From an uncultured Parabacteroides sp. (GTDB lineage: Bacteria > Bacteroidota > Bacteroidia > Bacteroidales > Tannerellaceae): 64,000 nucleotides of DNA. The notes beneath the pieces are model-generated. The model made no database searches. It was not told the DNA's origin and saw only the letters and a list, made by a program, of their open reading frames with translations. Below are positions 17,511 through 26,375 of this stretch, piece after piece. The stretch spans positions 1 through 64,000 of the forward strand of contig NZ_CAJJWO010000014.1 in NCBI RefSeq assembly GCF_905196875.1, read 5' to 3'. Each line of letters opens with the position of its first letter. Positions within the stretch are counted from its first letter, which is position 1. The translations under genes and the position numbers were made by a program.

Positions 17511-20324
17511 TTATGGCTCCATCACCACCTCGATACTATTCCCCTGACCAAGCAGCTTTTTGGTAAAGGCCTGTATCTTAGCCGGAGTAATACCGTTCAG
17601 TGTTTCAACGTATTTTGTTTCGCCGTCGAATCCTTTATAATAGTAGTTATCCAGTGTATTCAGCCAGTAACCGTTCTCCTGCAGGTTTTCTGCATGGCGT
17701 TTCAGGATATTGTCCTGCGTCTTTTTGAAATCTTCCGGACGCGGGCCGATGTCGGAGATACGTTTCAGTTCGTTACGGACGATTGTGTTCATCTGTTCGC
17801 GTTTGTCCGGGTCGGTATCGAAGTAAGCCTGCAGGAAGGTTTGTCCCTCGGGGAAAGTGGAGATACGGGCGGAAGTTTGTACACCGTAGGTGCCGCCTTC
17901 TTCTTCACGCACCTTTTCCATATACACCAGGTCGAGCACCTGCTTCAACATGGTTGCTGTAAGGATGTTTTCCAGGTTGTAATCCATCTGTCCGGAATAG
18001 AAGTTCACAACAGAAGCTTTCGGGGTTTCCATCTGGCGTTTGAAACGGTTCACGTATTCGCCTTTACGGATGGGCGGGACTTCTTTTATATTCCCTTTTT
18101 CAATTTTACCGTTGGCCGGTAAGGTTGCCAGATATTGTTCTACCAGCGGACGAATGCTATCGGTATCGATATTTCCTACGAAAGTGAATACGAAGCCGGA
18201 AGCATCACCGAAACGCTCTTTATACATTTCCATGATACGCGGGTAACTGATGTTTTTGAAATCAGCCGGCTCAATACGCATGGCGCGTGGGTTGTTATTG
18301 TAAATAGCCTTGGTCAACGAGTCGCTGAAAGCTACCATCGGGTTCAATTCCACGTTTTTCAGTTGGGCGATCATACGGTTTTCGAACGATGCGTATGCCT
18401 CTTCGTCTGTTCGTGGAGCGGTGAAATAGAGGTAGATCAGTTCGAACAACGTTTTCAGGTCGGCAGGTGTGGAGGAACCGTTCATGTTTTCACTATCCAT
18501 TCCTAGTGATGGAGAACAGGACACTTTCTTTCCCGCCAGAAGTTTATTGAGGTCGGTCGAGGAGAAGTTACCCAGACCACCCAGATCGATGACTTCGTTG
18601 AATACCTTCAGGTTGTCGATGTCTTTGTTACCGAACAACGTGCTCCCACCCGGGCTGGTTGCCGTCATAACGATTTCATCCTTTTTGAAGTCGGTATGTT
18701 TTAAAACCACTTTGATGCCGTTGCTTAATGTCAGCACGGTTGCACCGAACAGCGGGTCTTCTTTACTCTCCGTGATCTTACCTGCGACAGGCAATTCAGA
18801 GATCAGCGGCTCGTTGGAAAGAGTTTCCTTATAGGGTTCAACTGGGATACGTTGCGCTTTCATAAAGTCGCGAAGCAATTCCTCGTCCGTAGGATACGTG
18901 ATGCCCTCTTTTTCAGGTCCGGTCAGGCTGATGACGATATTCTGGTCACCGATCATATCCTGAATGTATTTGTTTACCTGCTCTACCGGAACCGCCTGGG
19001 CGATCTGACCGATCAGTGCATATTCGGTTTCGATCCCCGGAATATATCCGCCTTCCGTGAAATGACGTACATATTCGTTGGTAAAGGCACTGTTGCGCTG
19101 TTTATCGCGGTCGTTATAAATAGATTCGTATTGTTTCAACACATTGATGCGGGCGCGGTCGTATTCCGAAGGCGTGAAGCCAAAACGTTTTACGCGTTCT
19201 GTCTCTGTCACCAGCGCATTCATGGCAGAATCCACCTCATTGTCTTTTACCAGTGCGGCAACCGACCAGGCACCTTTCGTCTTCGAGATCATATAATCGC
19301 CGTCTGAAGCCTGTGCTGCAACGAACGGGGGATTGGCTTTCTGTACCATTTCGCTGAAACGTTCGTTCATCATCGTGGCCGCTACGCTTTGGATATAATC
19401 TTTTACCATGCTGGCAATCGTTCCATACATATCCTGCGGCATCTTCTCATGTTTATAGAAGATAGATAAGATGGTGTTTGATGCTTCCTTATCCGTCGCG
19501 ATGGAGATCAGCGGCATATCATTATCCGCTACTTCGAACATCTTGCGGGGAGCCGGATTGACCGGAGCCGGAATGTCGGCAAAGATCTTCTTAACGGCAG
19601 CTTCCACCTGGTCGACATTAATATCTCCTACAATGATAATAGCCTGCAAATCGGGACGATACCATTTATGATAATAATCACGCAGTTCATCCGGTTTGAA
19701 GTTATTGATCACATCGATCGTTCCGATAGGCATCCGGTGGGCATAACGGCTGTCCGGATACATTTTCGGTAACTGTTGTTCCCAGAGACGGGCCTGTGCA
19801 TCCTGTCGTGTACGCCATTCCTCACGGATCACGCCGCGTTCCTTTTCGATAGCGGAGTCAGCCAGCGTAATGAAGTTCGACCAGTCGTGCAGGATCAATA
19901 GACAGGAGTCGACCACACTTTCGCGGGTAACCGGAGCATTCATAATCATATACACCGTTTCATCGAAACTGGTATAAGCATTGAAGTTCTCGCCGCCGCG
20001 CATACCTACGCTTTCGGTAAATTCATCCATTCCTTTATCGGGGAAGTTTTTCGAACCGTTAAAGGCCATGTGTTCCAGGAAGTGAGCCAGTCCGCGCTGG
20101 TTCTCTTCTTCCAACATGGAACCTACGTTCTGTGCGATATAGAAGTCCGCCCGTTCTTTCGGCAGTTCGTTGTGACGGATATAATACGTTAATCCGTTGG
20201 GTAACTTACCATAACGAACCTGCGGATCGATAGGTAGTGGTTGCAGTTCCTGCTGTTGTGCTGCCAGCTGAAAGAGGCTGAAGAAGCTTAACAGGAGGAA
20301 AATAAAAGATCGTTTTTGTCTCAT
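17511..20324 (-). CDS. M16 (pitrilysin-family) zinc metallopeptidase
   Basis: A protein of about 937 residues from the chosen start (MRQKRSF), which gives a clean signal peptide ending LFQLAAQ. The inverted zinc site HFLEH (His81, Glu84, His85) is present, with a later Glu in EKERGVIREEW as likely third ligand. The second half repeats the M16 fold without the zinc site (TVLTLSNGIKVVLKHTDF). Bacteroidales two-half M16 peptidases are periplasmic enzymes that degrade peptides or process secreted proteins; the substrate here is unknown. Upstream in-frame Met codons at 20375 and 20348 would spoil the signal peptide and overlap the HU-like gene, with which it probably forms an operon (16-nt gap). 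Confidence 0.92.
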   Translation of the reverse strand: MRQKRSFIFLLLSFFSLFQLAAQQQELQPLPIDPQVRYGKLPNGLTYYIRHNELPKERADFYIAQNVGSMLEEENQRGLAHFLEHMAFNGSKNFPDKGMDEFTESVGMRGGENFNAYTSFDETVYMIMNAPVTRESVVDSCLLILHDWSNFITLADSAIEKERGVIREEWRTRQDAQARLWEQQLPKMYPDSRYAHRMPIGTIDVINNFKPDELRDYYHKWYRPDLQAIIIVGDINVDQVEAAVKKIFADIPAPVNPAPRKMFEVADNDMPLISIATDKEASNTILSIFYKHEKMPQDMYGTIASMVKDYIQSVAATMMNERFSEMVQKANPPFVAAQASDGDYMISKTKGAWSVAALVKDNEVDSAMNALVTETERVKRFGFTPSEYDRARINVLKQYESIYNDRDKQRNSAFTNEYVRHFTEGGYIPGIETEYALIGQIAQAVPVEQVNKYIQDMIGDQNIVISLTGPEKEGITYPTDEELLRDFMKAQRIPVEPYKETLSNEPLISELPVAGKITESKEDPLFGATVLTLSNGIKVVLKHTDFKKDEIVMTATSPGGSTLFGNKDIDNLKVFNEVIDLGGLGNFSSTDLNKLLAGKKVSCSPSLGMDSENMNGSSTPADLKTLFELIYLYFTAPRTDEEAYASFENRMIAQLKNVELNPMVAFSDSLTKAIYNNNPRAMRIEPADFKNISYPRIMEMYKERFGDASGFVFTFVGNIDTDSIRPLVEQYLATLPANGKIEKGNIKEVPPIRKGEYVNRFKRQMETPKASVVNFYSGQMDYNLENILTATMLKQVLDLVYMEKVREEEGGTYGVQTSARISTFPEGQTFLQAYFDTDPDKREQMNTIVRNELKRISDIGPRPEDFKKTQDNILKRHAENLQENGYWLNTLDNYYYKGFDGETKYVETLNGITPAKIQAFTKKLLGQGNSIEVVMEP

Positions 20325-20340
20325 TTGTATATTAATTAGC

Positions 20341-20928
20341 TTATTCATTATTTGTCGGTAATATATACATAACATGCGTGCCGCCTCCTATTTTAGATAG
20401 AACATTTTTTTCTACGAATAGTTTCAGGTCGGCGGCTGCGCGATAACGCGAACAGTCGTTCAGTCCCGCATAATCCGGTGTTGAAATCCGTTTGTTTCGT
20501 TCCAGAAAATCCAACATCCGTTTTTTGCGTTCATCGAACGTTAATTTTTTAGGCGTTTTGATATGTTCCAGTTCTGCATTCCTCAGTTCTTCTTTTAGCT
20601 TTTCCGAGCAACGAAAGTTTACGTTGTCTACCATTACCATCATTTTCTTTCCGTCGGCGGATGGCTGTGTACGTAGTGAAGGCGAGAAATGTCCCAGTTC
20701 TTCCAGTTCCACATGTTGCCCGCTTTTTAGTGAAAGGCCGATCGCCCATACAAACGAATCGAGTACGGCCTTTACATCAGCCGAAGAGATCGTCGACCGT
20801 GAGCAAATCATTTTGCATAGATAATCCATTTTTACCGTGCTGTCGCACAATGCCCGTGCATGGCTTAGCTTCGGGCCTTTTCTGCCTTTCGGTTGTGGCG
20901 TTTCGTGGACTTTGAATCTGATTCCCAT
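20341..20928 (-). CDS. HU-family DNA-binding protein with C-terminal winged helix (HU-HIG type)
   Basis: A 195-residue protein from MGIRFKVHE. The first 120 residues are an HU/IHF-like fold (CKMICSRSTISSADVKAVLD, SGQHVELEELGHFSPSLRTQ). Residues of about 140-195 look like a winged helix (RKKRMLDFLERNKRISTPDY, then FVEKNVLSKIGGGTHVMYIL). This matches the Bacteroidetes class of HU domains fused to a wHTH. Such proteins bind DNA, but their targets are mostly unknown. An in-frame upstream Met at 20967 adds 13 unlikely residues. The gene sits downstream of a 22-bp repeat array, which makes autoregulation plausible (inference). Confidence 0.82.
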   Translation of the reverse strand: MGIRFKVHETPQPKGRKGPKLSHARALCDSTVKMDYLCKMICSRSTISSADVKAVLDSFVWAIGLSLKSGQHVELEELGHFSPSLRTQPSADGKKMMVMVDNVNFRCSEKLKEELRNAELEHIKTPKKLTFDERKKRMLDFLERNKRISTPDYAGLNDCSRYRAAADLKLFVEKNVLSKIGGGTHVMYILPTNNE

Positions 20929-21007
20929 TTTTATTTTTATTTTATACTGGTGTTCTTGAAAAAACAATACGATGCTTTCCTCTTTTCCTTCCGACGGAAT
21001 TGCCTGC

Positions 21008-21090
21008 TGACAATTGTCGGCAAGCCTGTCGATAATTATGTGTAAGCCTGCCGATAATTGTGCGCAAGCTTACCGATGGTTATCGGTAGG
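21008..21090. repeat. Array of 22-bp imperfect tandem repeats upstream of the HU-like gene
   Basis: Units start at 21008, 21030, 21052 and 21074; the first three are 22 bp and the last 17 bp. The shared core reads CGATAATTrTGyGyAAGCyT. The last junction forms a palindrome, TACCGAT-ggtt-ATCGGTA (21071-21088). A minus-strand TATATTTG (21113-21106) matches the -7 consensus, which would put the array inside the leader, but no -33 partner was found. A 22-bp period is about two helical turns, as expected for stacked protein sites on one DNA face. Confidence 0.7.
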
Positions 21091-21516
21091 AAAAAAGGAT
21101 GAGAGCAAATATACGACACAATAGCAGGATTTGTACTCTGGGTAGGGATAATTATGGAATTCTTTTATAAGAATCACACTTTATTGTGAATGCGAAAGAA
21201 AATCCTCTAATAAAAGAGTTGATAAACCGCTCGTTCTTATCGGAGGAGTTGAAAAAACAATATTGGATATCGACTGAATTATCGTCGTAAGATGTTAGTG
21301 CTTTAATTTAATTCTGCAATTATCAAAATGACACTAGTATAGCGACTAATTGGGATTAATATACCGGATAAAATGAAATAGTCAAGCGACTAATATTTTT
21401 TAACATATTAATCCGATTATAAAATACTTAAATGCTGAACATTTTGTTTTAATCATATTGTGTCTGAATGAACGTACATAGACCGATTAATTAAAATAGT
21501 TTCATTAAGAAAAACG

Positions 21517-21855
21517 ATGAAAGACCATACCTTTGGCACAATTATACTTTTTATTAAATGTCAATCTATACCCCTTTCAAACGATTGTGTGATTTGGAAA
21601 TTAGATAAGACTGATTTAATAGATATATATGAAACATCTTTAAACATAAATAGAATTGCCAGAATTGTTTTAGAAGATGTTTTGATAAGGAAAATAACCT
21701 GAGAGACTTTAATACTGGGGTACTCTAGTGAGAAAATATACAAAGATCTTATAGCCAGAGATAAATAACTAATTCAAAATATCCCATTGAAATATATAGC
21801 ATCATACATCGGTTTAACGCCACAAAGATTGAGCCAGATAAGAAAAAAGATCTGA
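21517..21855 (+). pseudogene. Decayed Crp/Fnr-family transcriptional regulator
   Basis: One reading frame carries the second half of a Crp/Fnr protein but is broken by TGA at 21700-21702 and TAA at 21766-21768. Before the first stop it reads CVIWKLDKTDLIDIYETS and RIARIVLEDVLIRKI, the end of the cyclic-nucleotide-type barrel and the long helix. After the stops come YSSEKIYKDLIARDK and NIPLKYIASYIGLTPQRLSQ, the standard helix-turn-helix of this family. The N-terminal third is not recognisable, so the true remnant may begin further upstream. Two stops in one frame and loss of the N-terminus make function unlikely. Confidence 0.78.
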
Positions 21856-21940
21856 ACAGATCAAAATACAAAATAGATGGCTCTATAAGTTATGATTGAT
21901 AAAAGTGTTATATTTATTTCGTTTATCAAGTATAACTTAT

Positions 21941-22179
21941 AAAATTGTGAAGATAATAGAGCGGCCTGTTTGTAGCAAACGAATAAAACCTTTTATTGGT
22001 AAAGGTATTATTAAAGTACTTGCTGGCCAACGCCGAGTGGGTAAATGAACATGTACTACGCAGTCTGCAGGCGGAAGAAAGTGTATGTAGTTAGTCTGGA
22101 TGAGTTCAACAGAGGGAGTGATGTGGAAAGGATTATGCATCTTCATCTTTCGGATTTCCTGAAAAAGGAGCTTTTGTAA
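21941..22179 (+). pseudogene. AAA ATPase (AAA_14/DUF4143 type) remnant with internal deletion
   Basis: The left part (frame of 21941) encodes an N-terminus ending in GIIKVLAGQRRVGK and stops at TGA 22046-22048, just at the Walker A motif. The right part (frame of 22051) encodes KKVYVVSLDEFNRGS and HLHLSDFLKKELL, which matches the C-terminal end of the same family; the intact gene downstream has KYVVSLDDFSFPSN there. Roughly 350 central codons are missing and the two ends are in different frames. It differs enough from the intact downstream gene to be a separate paralogue. Confidence 0.75.
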
Positions 22180-22226
22180 AGTAGACAAATCACAAATAAG
22201 ACCGAAAACATGATTTTGACGCTGTG

Positions 22227-22287
22227 ATATTTTCGAGTATGGAAGAATATTCTTACATTTGAAGAAATATTTTCGAGTATGGAAGAA
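22227..22287 (+). repeat. Direct repeat spanning the start codon of the intact ATPase
   Basis: A perfect 21-bp sequence beginning ATATTTTCGAGTATGG occurs at 22227-22247 and 22267-22287, a 40-bp period. The second copy contains the ATPase start (22279). The first copy gives an aborted start (Met-Glu-Glu-Tyr, then a stop six codons in). It looks like a small tandem duplication or recombination scar. Confidence 0.8.
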
Positions 22288-23547
22288 AATTTTGCATTGC
22301 TGAGTAGATACAATTTTTGGCATGGGAATGTTCCTGAATTAGGTTTTATACGGGTTGGTTATACAGATAAGATTTTTGATTACACAGGAAATAGGCTGAT
22401 CAAAGTTCTTGTAGGACAGCGTCGTGTAGGGAAAAGCTATCTGCTTCGGCAAATTGCTTACCGGTTAATTCAAAGTGGAATAAATCCTCGGAATATATTT
22501 TATATCAATAAAGAATTTACTGATTTTGACTGTGTACAGGATTATCATGATTTGGAAACTTTGTTGAAACAGTATAAAGAAGCTTTGAATCCTGATGGGA
22601 AAGTTTGGTTGTTCATAGATGAAATACAAAATATATCTGGCTGGGAGCATTTTGTAAACTCTTACTCTCAGAATTTTATAGATAGCTATGAAATCTTCAT
22701 CAGTGGTTCGAACTCGAAAATGTTATCGGGAGAATTGGCTACCCTTCTGTCCGGGCGATATGTGAATTTTGAAATATTTCCATTTAACTTTCAAGAATAT
22801 GCAGGCATAACCGGTAAAAGTGAGAGTAGACAAAGTTATATTGAATATATGGAAAGCGGGGGGTTGCCGGAGTTATTTATTTTGCCCAATAATGAAACCA
22901 AGCGTAATTATATCGCGGCAATAAAAGATACTGTCTTATTAAGGGATATTATTCAACGAAACAGTATAAAAGATCCGAAGTTGCTGGAAGATATTTTTAT
23001 TTATCTCGTAAATAACGCTTCCAACCTGATTTCGATCACTAATATTCTGAACTTCTTTAAAAGCAATAAAAGGAAAACTACTTATGATACAATATCTAAC
23101 TATATAGGTTATATTGAGAATACTTTTTTGATTCATAAGACTGAACGCTATGATATAAAAGGGCAAGATACTGTATCGGGTAATTGTAAGTATTATATTA
23201 ACGATCTTGCTTTTAAGAATTATCTTTATTCTGGTTTTGCCTATGGAATTGGTTATAAACTGGAAAATCTTATTTATTTACAATTGCGACGTTCCGGATA
23301 TAATGTGTATGTGGGCGCGATGCGGGATAAAGAGGTCGATTTTGTGGCCAGTAAAGGTGATCGTATTATTTATTTGCAAAGTACGTATCTGCTTTCGGAC
23401 GAACAAACTGTCCGTCGCGAATATGCTTCTTTGGAAGCGATTCAGGATAACTATGAAAAGTATGTTGTGTCTCTTGATGATTTTTCTTTTCCTTCCAATA
23501 AAGGGATACAGCATATTCAGGCTTGGAAGCTGGCGGAAATTATCTGA
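22279..23547 (+). CDS. ATP-binding protein, AAA_14 with DUF4143 C-terminal domain
   Basis: A 422-residue protein. Walker A is GQRRVGKS (about residue 50), Walker B is WLFIDEIQNISGW, and the sensor region SGSNSKMLSGELATLLSGRY follows. The C-terminal half is the nuclease-like DUF4143 fold (LENLIYLQLRRSGYNVYVG, DKEVDFVASKGDRIIYLQ). Such ATPases are abundant and multicopy in Bacteroidales, and their role is unsettled. A TACATTTG (22254-22261) just upstream could be a -7 element. Base composition is more AT-rich than the flanking PUL, and a broken relative lies directly upstream. Confidence 0.9.
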   Translation: MEENFALLSRYNFWHGNVPELGFIRVGYTDKIFDYTGNRLIKVLVGQRRVGKSYLLRQIAYRLIQSGINPRNIFYINKEFTDFDCVQDYHDLETLLKQYKEALNPDGKVWLFIDEIQNISGWEHFVNSYSQNFIDSYEIFISGSNSKMLSGELATLLSGRYVNFEIFPFNFQEYAGITGKSESRQSYIEYMESGGLPELFILPNNETKRNYIAAIKDTVLLRDIIQRNSIKDPKLLEDIFIYLVNNASNLISITNILNFFKSNKRKTTYDTISNYIGYIENTFLIHKTERYDIKGQDTVSGNCKYYINDLAFKNYLYSGFAYGIGYKLENLIYLQLRRSGYNVYVGAMRDKEVDFVASKGDRIIYLQSTYLLSDEQTVRREYASLEAIQDNYEKYVVSLDDFSFPSNKGIQHIQAWKLAEII

Positions 23548-23575
23548 TTAACTTATAATGACACACGACAAACGA

Positions 23576-25432
23576 ATGAAAAGCGCTTTTTACCTTATAT
23601 TCTGTCTGTTAACTTTTGTGATGTGTAATAAACGCTCTGAAGTATTGCCGCCTGAGTTAGTGCATGCCGAATCTTTAATGTTGAGCCATCCGGACAGTGC
23701 TCTGGCTATTCTTGATTCAATGAAGATACCGTCTCCTGAAGATGAATTACAGTATGCTACCTGGTGTTTGCTTACCACACAGGCTCGAGATAAAAATTAC
23801 CTGAAACATACATCGGATTCTTTAATAAATAGAGCTCTCGAATATTTTGAAAAGCAGGATGATCCGCTGAGGAAGGCAACAGCCTTGTATTATGAAGGAC
23901 GTGTAAATTACGATATGAATAGGGCAGAGGAAGCTGCAACATTCTATTTACGTGCACGGGATGTAGCAAAGAATACAACGGATTATAATTTGCTCTGTTT
24001 GATAAATTCCCATTTGGGAACATTGTATCTTCATAGGGACTTATGTACTCAAACAACTGAAGCTTATAAGCTTGCTCATGATTACTCCCTGTTATTGGGA
24101 GACAGCGCAACTATATCATACTCTTTTTCTTATTTGGGGCGTGCTTCTATAATCTGTGGCAATATGGAAAAGGCTGTGGAATATTATAAGGAAGCAATAG
24201 ATATTGCCGAACAATGTCGAAGTCAAAGGGCTTTGACTTCGGCTTGTGCAGAAATAGCAATGGCATATACCAGAATGGGGGAGTTGGATTCGTCTTTGTA
24301 TTATCAGGTAAAATCGCTAGGTATAGCTGAAAGATCTGGTTCCCTTGATGTTTCACAGATACGTTTGGGTATAGGAGAGACATATCGGTTGATGGAGCAG
24401 TTTGATTCGGCTTATTACTATTTAGAAAGTGCGTTGAATACGACGAATGTATATGTCAAAAAAAATGCAAGCCAGGAATTATACTATTTGTATCGGGATT
24501 TCGGAAAATATAAAGAAGCGATAGCGCATAATGATTTATATCGAATGTATATGGATTCGGTAGAGAATATTAATCGTAGTATGAAGGTGGCTGAAATACA
24601 GGTAAAATATGACCGGCAAAAGCTTTTAAATGAAAATAATAAATTGTTGATTCAGAAAAGTCATTTTATAAAAAGTGCTTTGTCCATTCTGATCTTATTG
24701 CTTATACTAATCGGTTCATTGATATTTGTCTACCAACGTAAATTATTACGTAAAGAGCGTGATGTTCTGGAAACGAAAAAACAGTTACAGTCTCATTTAG
24801 TTCATTTGCATGAGAATGAATCTGTTATCAGAAAGAATGAAGACCTGATCAAATCATTATCTTTGCAAATAGAAGAGAATACGGAACTACAGGAATCTTT
24901 GCAGGATAGGATTTTTGAAATTGAATGTATTCGCCAAAAGAATGAATCACTACTTGGTCAAAATAAGCTTTTACAGGAGAATATAGAGAACTACATTTAT
25001 AAGTTACAGGAAAAAGGAATTGAGATAGAGACTTATGAATGTTTGGCAGTTCAAAATACAGTATTGCATGACCGTGAAAAGTTTCTTTGTAACGAATTGG
25101 TAAAACGAATAGAAACATTAAATAACCTGGCAGTATCTCCTCGTTATATAACAGATGATAAGTGGACTGAAATATTCGATTTAGTAAATATGGTCTATGA
25201 GGATTTAACTTATCGTCTGCAGAAAGATTTCCCCACATTAACGGATAGTGATCTCCGGATTTGTTGCCTGATAAAATTACATTTGGGCAACTCCGTTATA
25301 GCCACCTTAACGGGAATTTCCTCTTCTTCCGTAACTAAACGGAAACAGCGTTTAAAAGAACGTATCAGCCAACATTTGGTTTCTCCCCTGGATAGGGAAA
25401 TTTCAGTCGACGCTTTTATTTGGGAATACTGA
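23576..25432 (+). CDS. TPR-containing membrane-bound HTH regulator (lipoprotein-like)
   Basis: About 618 residues from the chosen start MKSAFYLIF, which gives a lipoprotein signal (FVMC). An earlier Met at 23558 adds six residues. Tetratricopeptide repeats span about 30-330 (ALYYEGRVNYDMNRAEEAAT, AVEYYKEAIDIAEQ). One membrane segment (ALSILILLLILIGSLIFVYQ) near residue 370 is followed by a long coiled coil. The C-terminus carries an HTH (LTDSDLRICCLIKLHLGNSV, SSSSVTKRKQRLKERI). The layout is like the regulator at 14888-16600 but the C-terminus differs. It may govern the DUF3244 and pilus-like genes downstream, as suggested only by position. Confidence 0.8.
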   Translation: MKSAFYLIFCLLTFVMCNKRSEVLPPELVHAESLMLSHPDSALAILDSMKIPSPEDELQYATWCLLTTQARDKNYLKHTSDSLINRALEYFEKQDDPLRKATALYYEGRVNYDMNRAEEAATFYLRARDVAKNTTDYNLLCLINSHLGTLYLHRDLCTQTTEAYKLAHDYSLLLGDSATISYSFSYLGRASIICGNMEKAVEYYKEAIDIAEQCRSQRALTSACAEIAMAYTRMGELDSSLYYQVKSLGIAERSGSLDVSQIRLGIGETYRLMEQFDSAYYYLESALNTTNVYVKKNASQELYYLYRDFGKYKEAIAHNDLYRMYMDSVENINRSMKVAEIQVKYDRQKLLNENNKLLIQKSHFIKSALSILILLLILIGSLIFVYQRKLLRKERDVLETKKQLQSHLVHLHENESVIRKNEDLIKSLSLQIEENTELQESLQDRIFEIECIRQKNESLLGQNKLLQENIENYIYKLQEKGIEIETYECLAVQNTVLHDREKFLCNELVKRIETLNNLAVSPRYITDDKWTEIFDLVNMVYEDLTYRLQKDFPTLTDSDLRICCLIKLHLGNSVIATLTGISSSSVTKRKQRLKERISQHLVSPLDREISVDAFIWEY

Positions 25433-25545
25433 AAATTGATTTGTCCGTATTCTACGGATATAATAGATTGTAATTGTTTTATTAATAGTGTTTTACGATT
25501 TATGGATGTCCACATTGATTCTATCCTTGTTTGTTGCAAAATACA

Positions 25546-25553
25546 TATCTTTG
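25546..25553 (+). promoter_or_regulatory. Possible -7 element upstream of DUF3244 gene
   Basis: TATCTTTG matches TAnnTTTG. The nearest upstream TTG (25527-25529) is 16 nt away, shorter than the usual 19-21. It would give a leader of about 25 nt. Confidence 0.45.
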
Positions 25554-25585
25554 TTATGTATTAATCATTTTAAATAGTTAAAATC

Positions 25586-25993
25586 ATGGTAAAGGGTAAA
25601 AAAATGTTTACATGGATTGTATGTGTATTTTTTGTACTTATTTTTGGTGGATTAATAGTACAGGATTTGTCTGCAAAGACAATGTCCGCAGTTACATTTG
25701 GCGGTTGGTGGACAGAAGGACATCGTTCTGCTTCGGGAGTTGTTCCTATTTCTGCTGTTATTAATGGTGATATCTTATCTATTCAAAGTAGCAGCCAACG
25801 TTCCGATATCATTGTACGAATATCGAAAGATGGCATAGTTCTTTATGAAGCGAGGGTTTCGGCTTCAGAAGCAGAATATACTATGATTGATTTAGGCGGT
25901 TTAGATGCAGATACGTATGTTCTGGATCTGACAAACCAATGGGGAGATCACCTATATGGAATATTTGAAAAAGAAGGAAGTAATAGTCTATAG
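25586..25993 (+). CDS. Small exported DUF3244-type protein
   Basis: A 135-residue protein with an N-terminal hydrophobic segment (FTWIVCVFFVLIFGGLIV) and a single beta-rich domain (VTFGGWWTEGHRSASGVVP, ADTYVLDLTNQWGDHLYGIF) that resembles DUF3244. A second possible start at 25604 is preceded by AAAGGG and gives an equally good signal peptide. DUF3244 proteins are small secreted proteins often encoded next to TPR/HTH membrane regulators, as here. The function is unknown. Confidence 0.75.
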   Translation: MVKGKKMFTWIVCVFFVLIFGGLIVQDLSAKTMSAVTFGGWWTEGHRSASGVVPISAVINGDILSIQSSSQRSDIIVRISKDGIVLYEARVSASEAEYTMIDLGGLDADTYVLDLTNQWGDHLYGIFEKEGSNSL

Positions 25994-26375
25994 GTAATAA
26001 GATGTTTGCAAAGTGTTTTGAGAGTGTGTGAAACCGACTAGCTATTTAGGTAGTGGTAAAATCAAGTGAATAGAGTTTATATTTCATATATAGGCTCTAT
26101 TTTTTTATTTATATTGATCATTTATATCTGATTTACCTTGCGTTTTAATGGTTTTTTCTAATGATTTTTTGCTATAATTGAATGTCTATTACTTTAACTT
26201 TTATACGACTGATATTTAACCAAAAAGGGGATTTACTTATTAAACAAAACTTTTTCATCATCTGTTCTATACTCAAATTTACAAAAATATACTTCCTCTG
26301 TCCTTTCCTTGTATTAAAATGACTCTGGTCGGTATTTTAGGTGTTAAGTTAATCACAAGATAAATTTGTTTTATT
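25994..26375. other. Intergenic region before the pilus-like genes
   Basis: These 382 bases contain a terminator at 26069-26107. The remaining 270 nt are AT-rich. I could not find a convincing promoter for 26376: TAAATTTG at 26361-26368 fits the -7 consensus but is only 7 nt before the start codon. Confidence 0.5.
26069..26107 (+). terminator. Terminator after DUF3244 gene
   Basis: AATAGAG (26069-26075) pairs with CTCTATT (26095-26101), with partial inner pairing TATA/TATA, and is followed by a run of T. Confidence 0.65.

Larger units (their letters stand above)
20929..22278. other. 1.35-kb region without intact genes: repeat array and gene remnants
   Basis: This AT-rich stretch holds the leader of the HU-like gene with a 22-bp repeat array (21008-21090), a decayed Crp/Fnr regulator (21517-21855), a deleted ATPase (21941-22179) and a direct repeat (22227-22287). 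In 21120-21510 I see no convincing coding or structural signal. Confidence 0.7.

Noticed and set aside
20348..20375. Upstream Met codons as start of the M16 peptidase.
   Set aside because: They place polar residues before the signal peptide and overlap the HU-like coding sequence; the Met at 20324 gives a normal export signal.
21008..21090. CRISPR array.
   Set aside because: The units are continuous 22-bp tandem repeats without spacers, too few and too degenerate, and no cas genes are in the window.
26361..26368. TAAATTTG as promoter of the first pilus-like gene.
   Set aside because: It is only 7 nt before the start codon, so transcription would begin at the ATG, and there is no TTG at the -33 distance.
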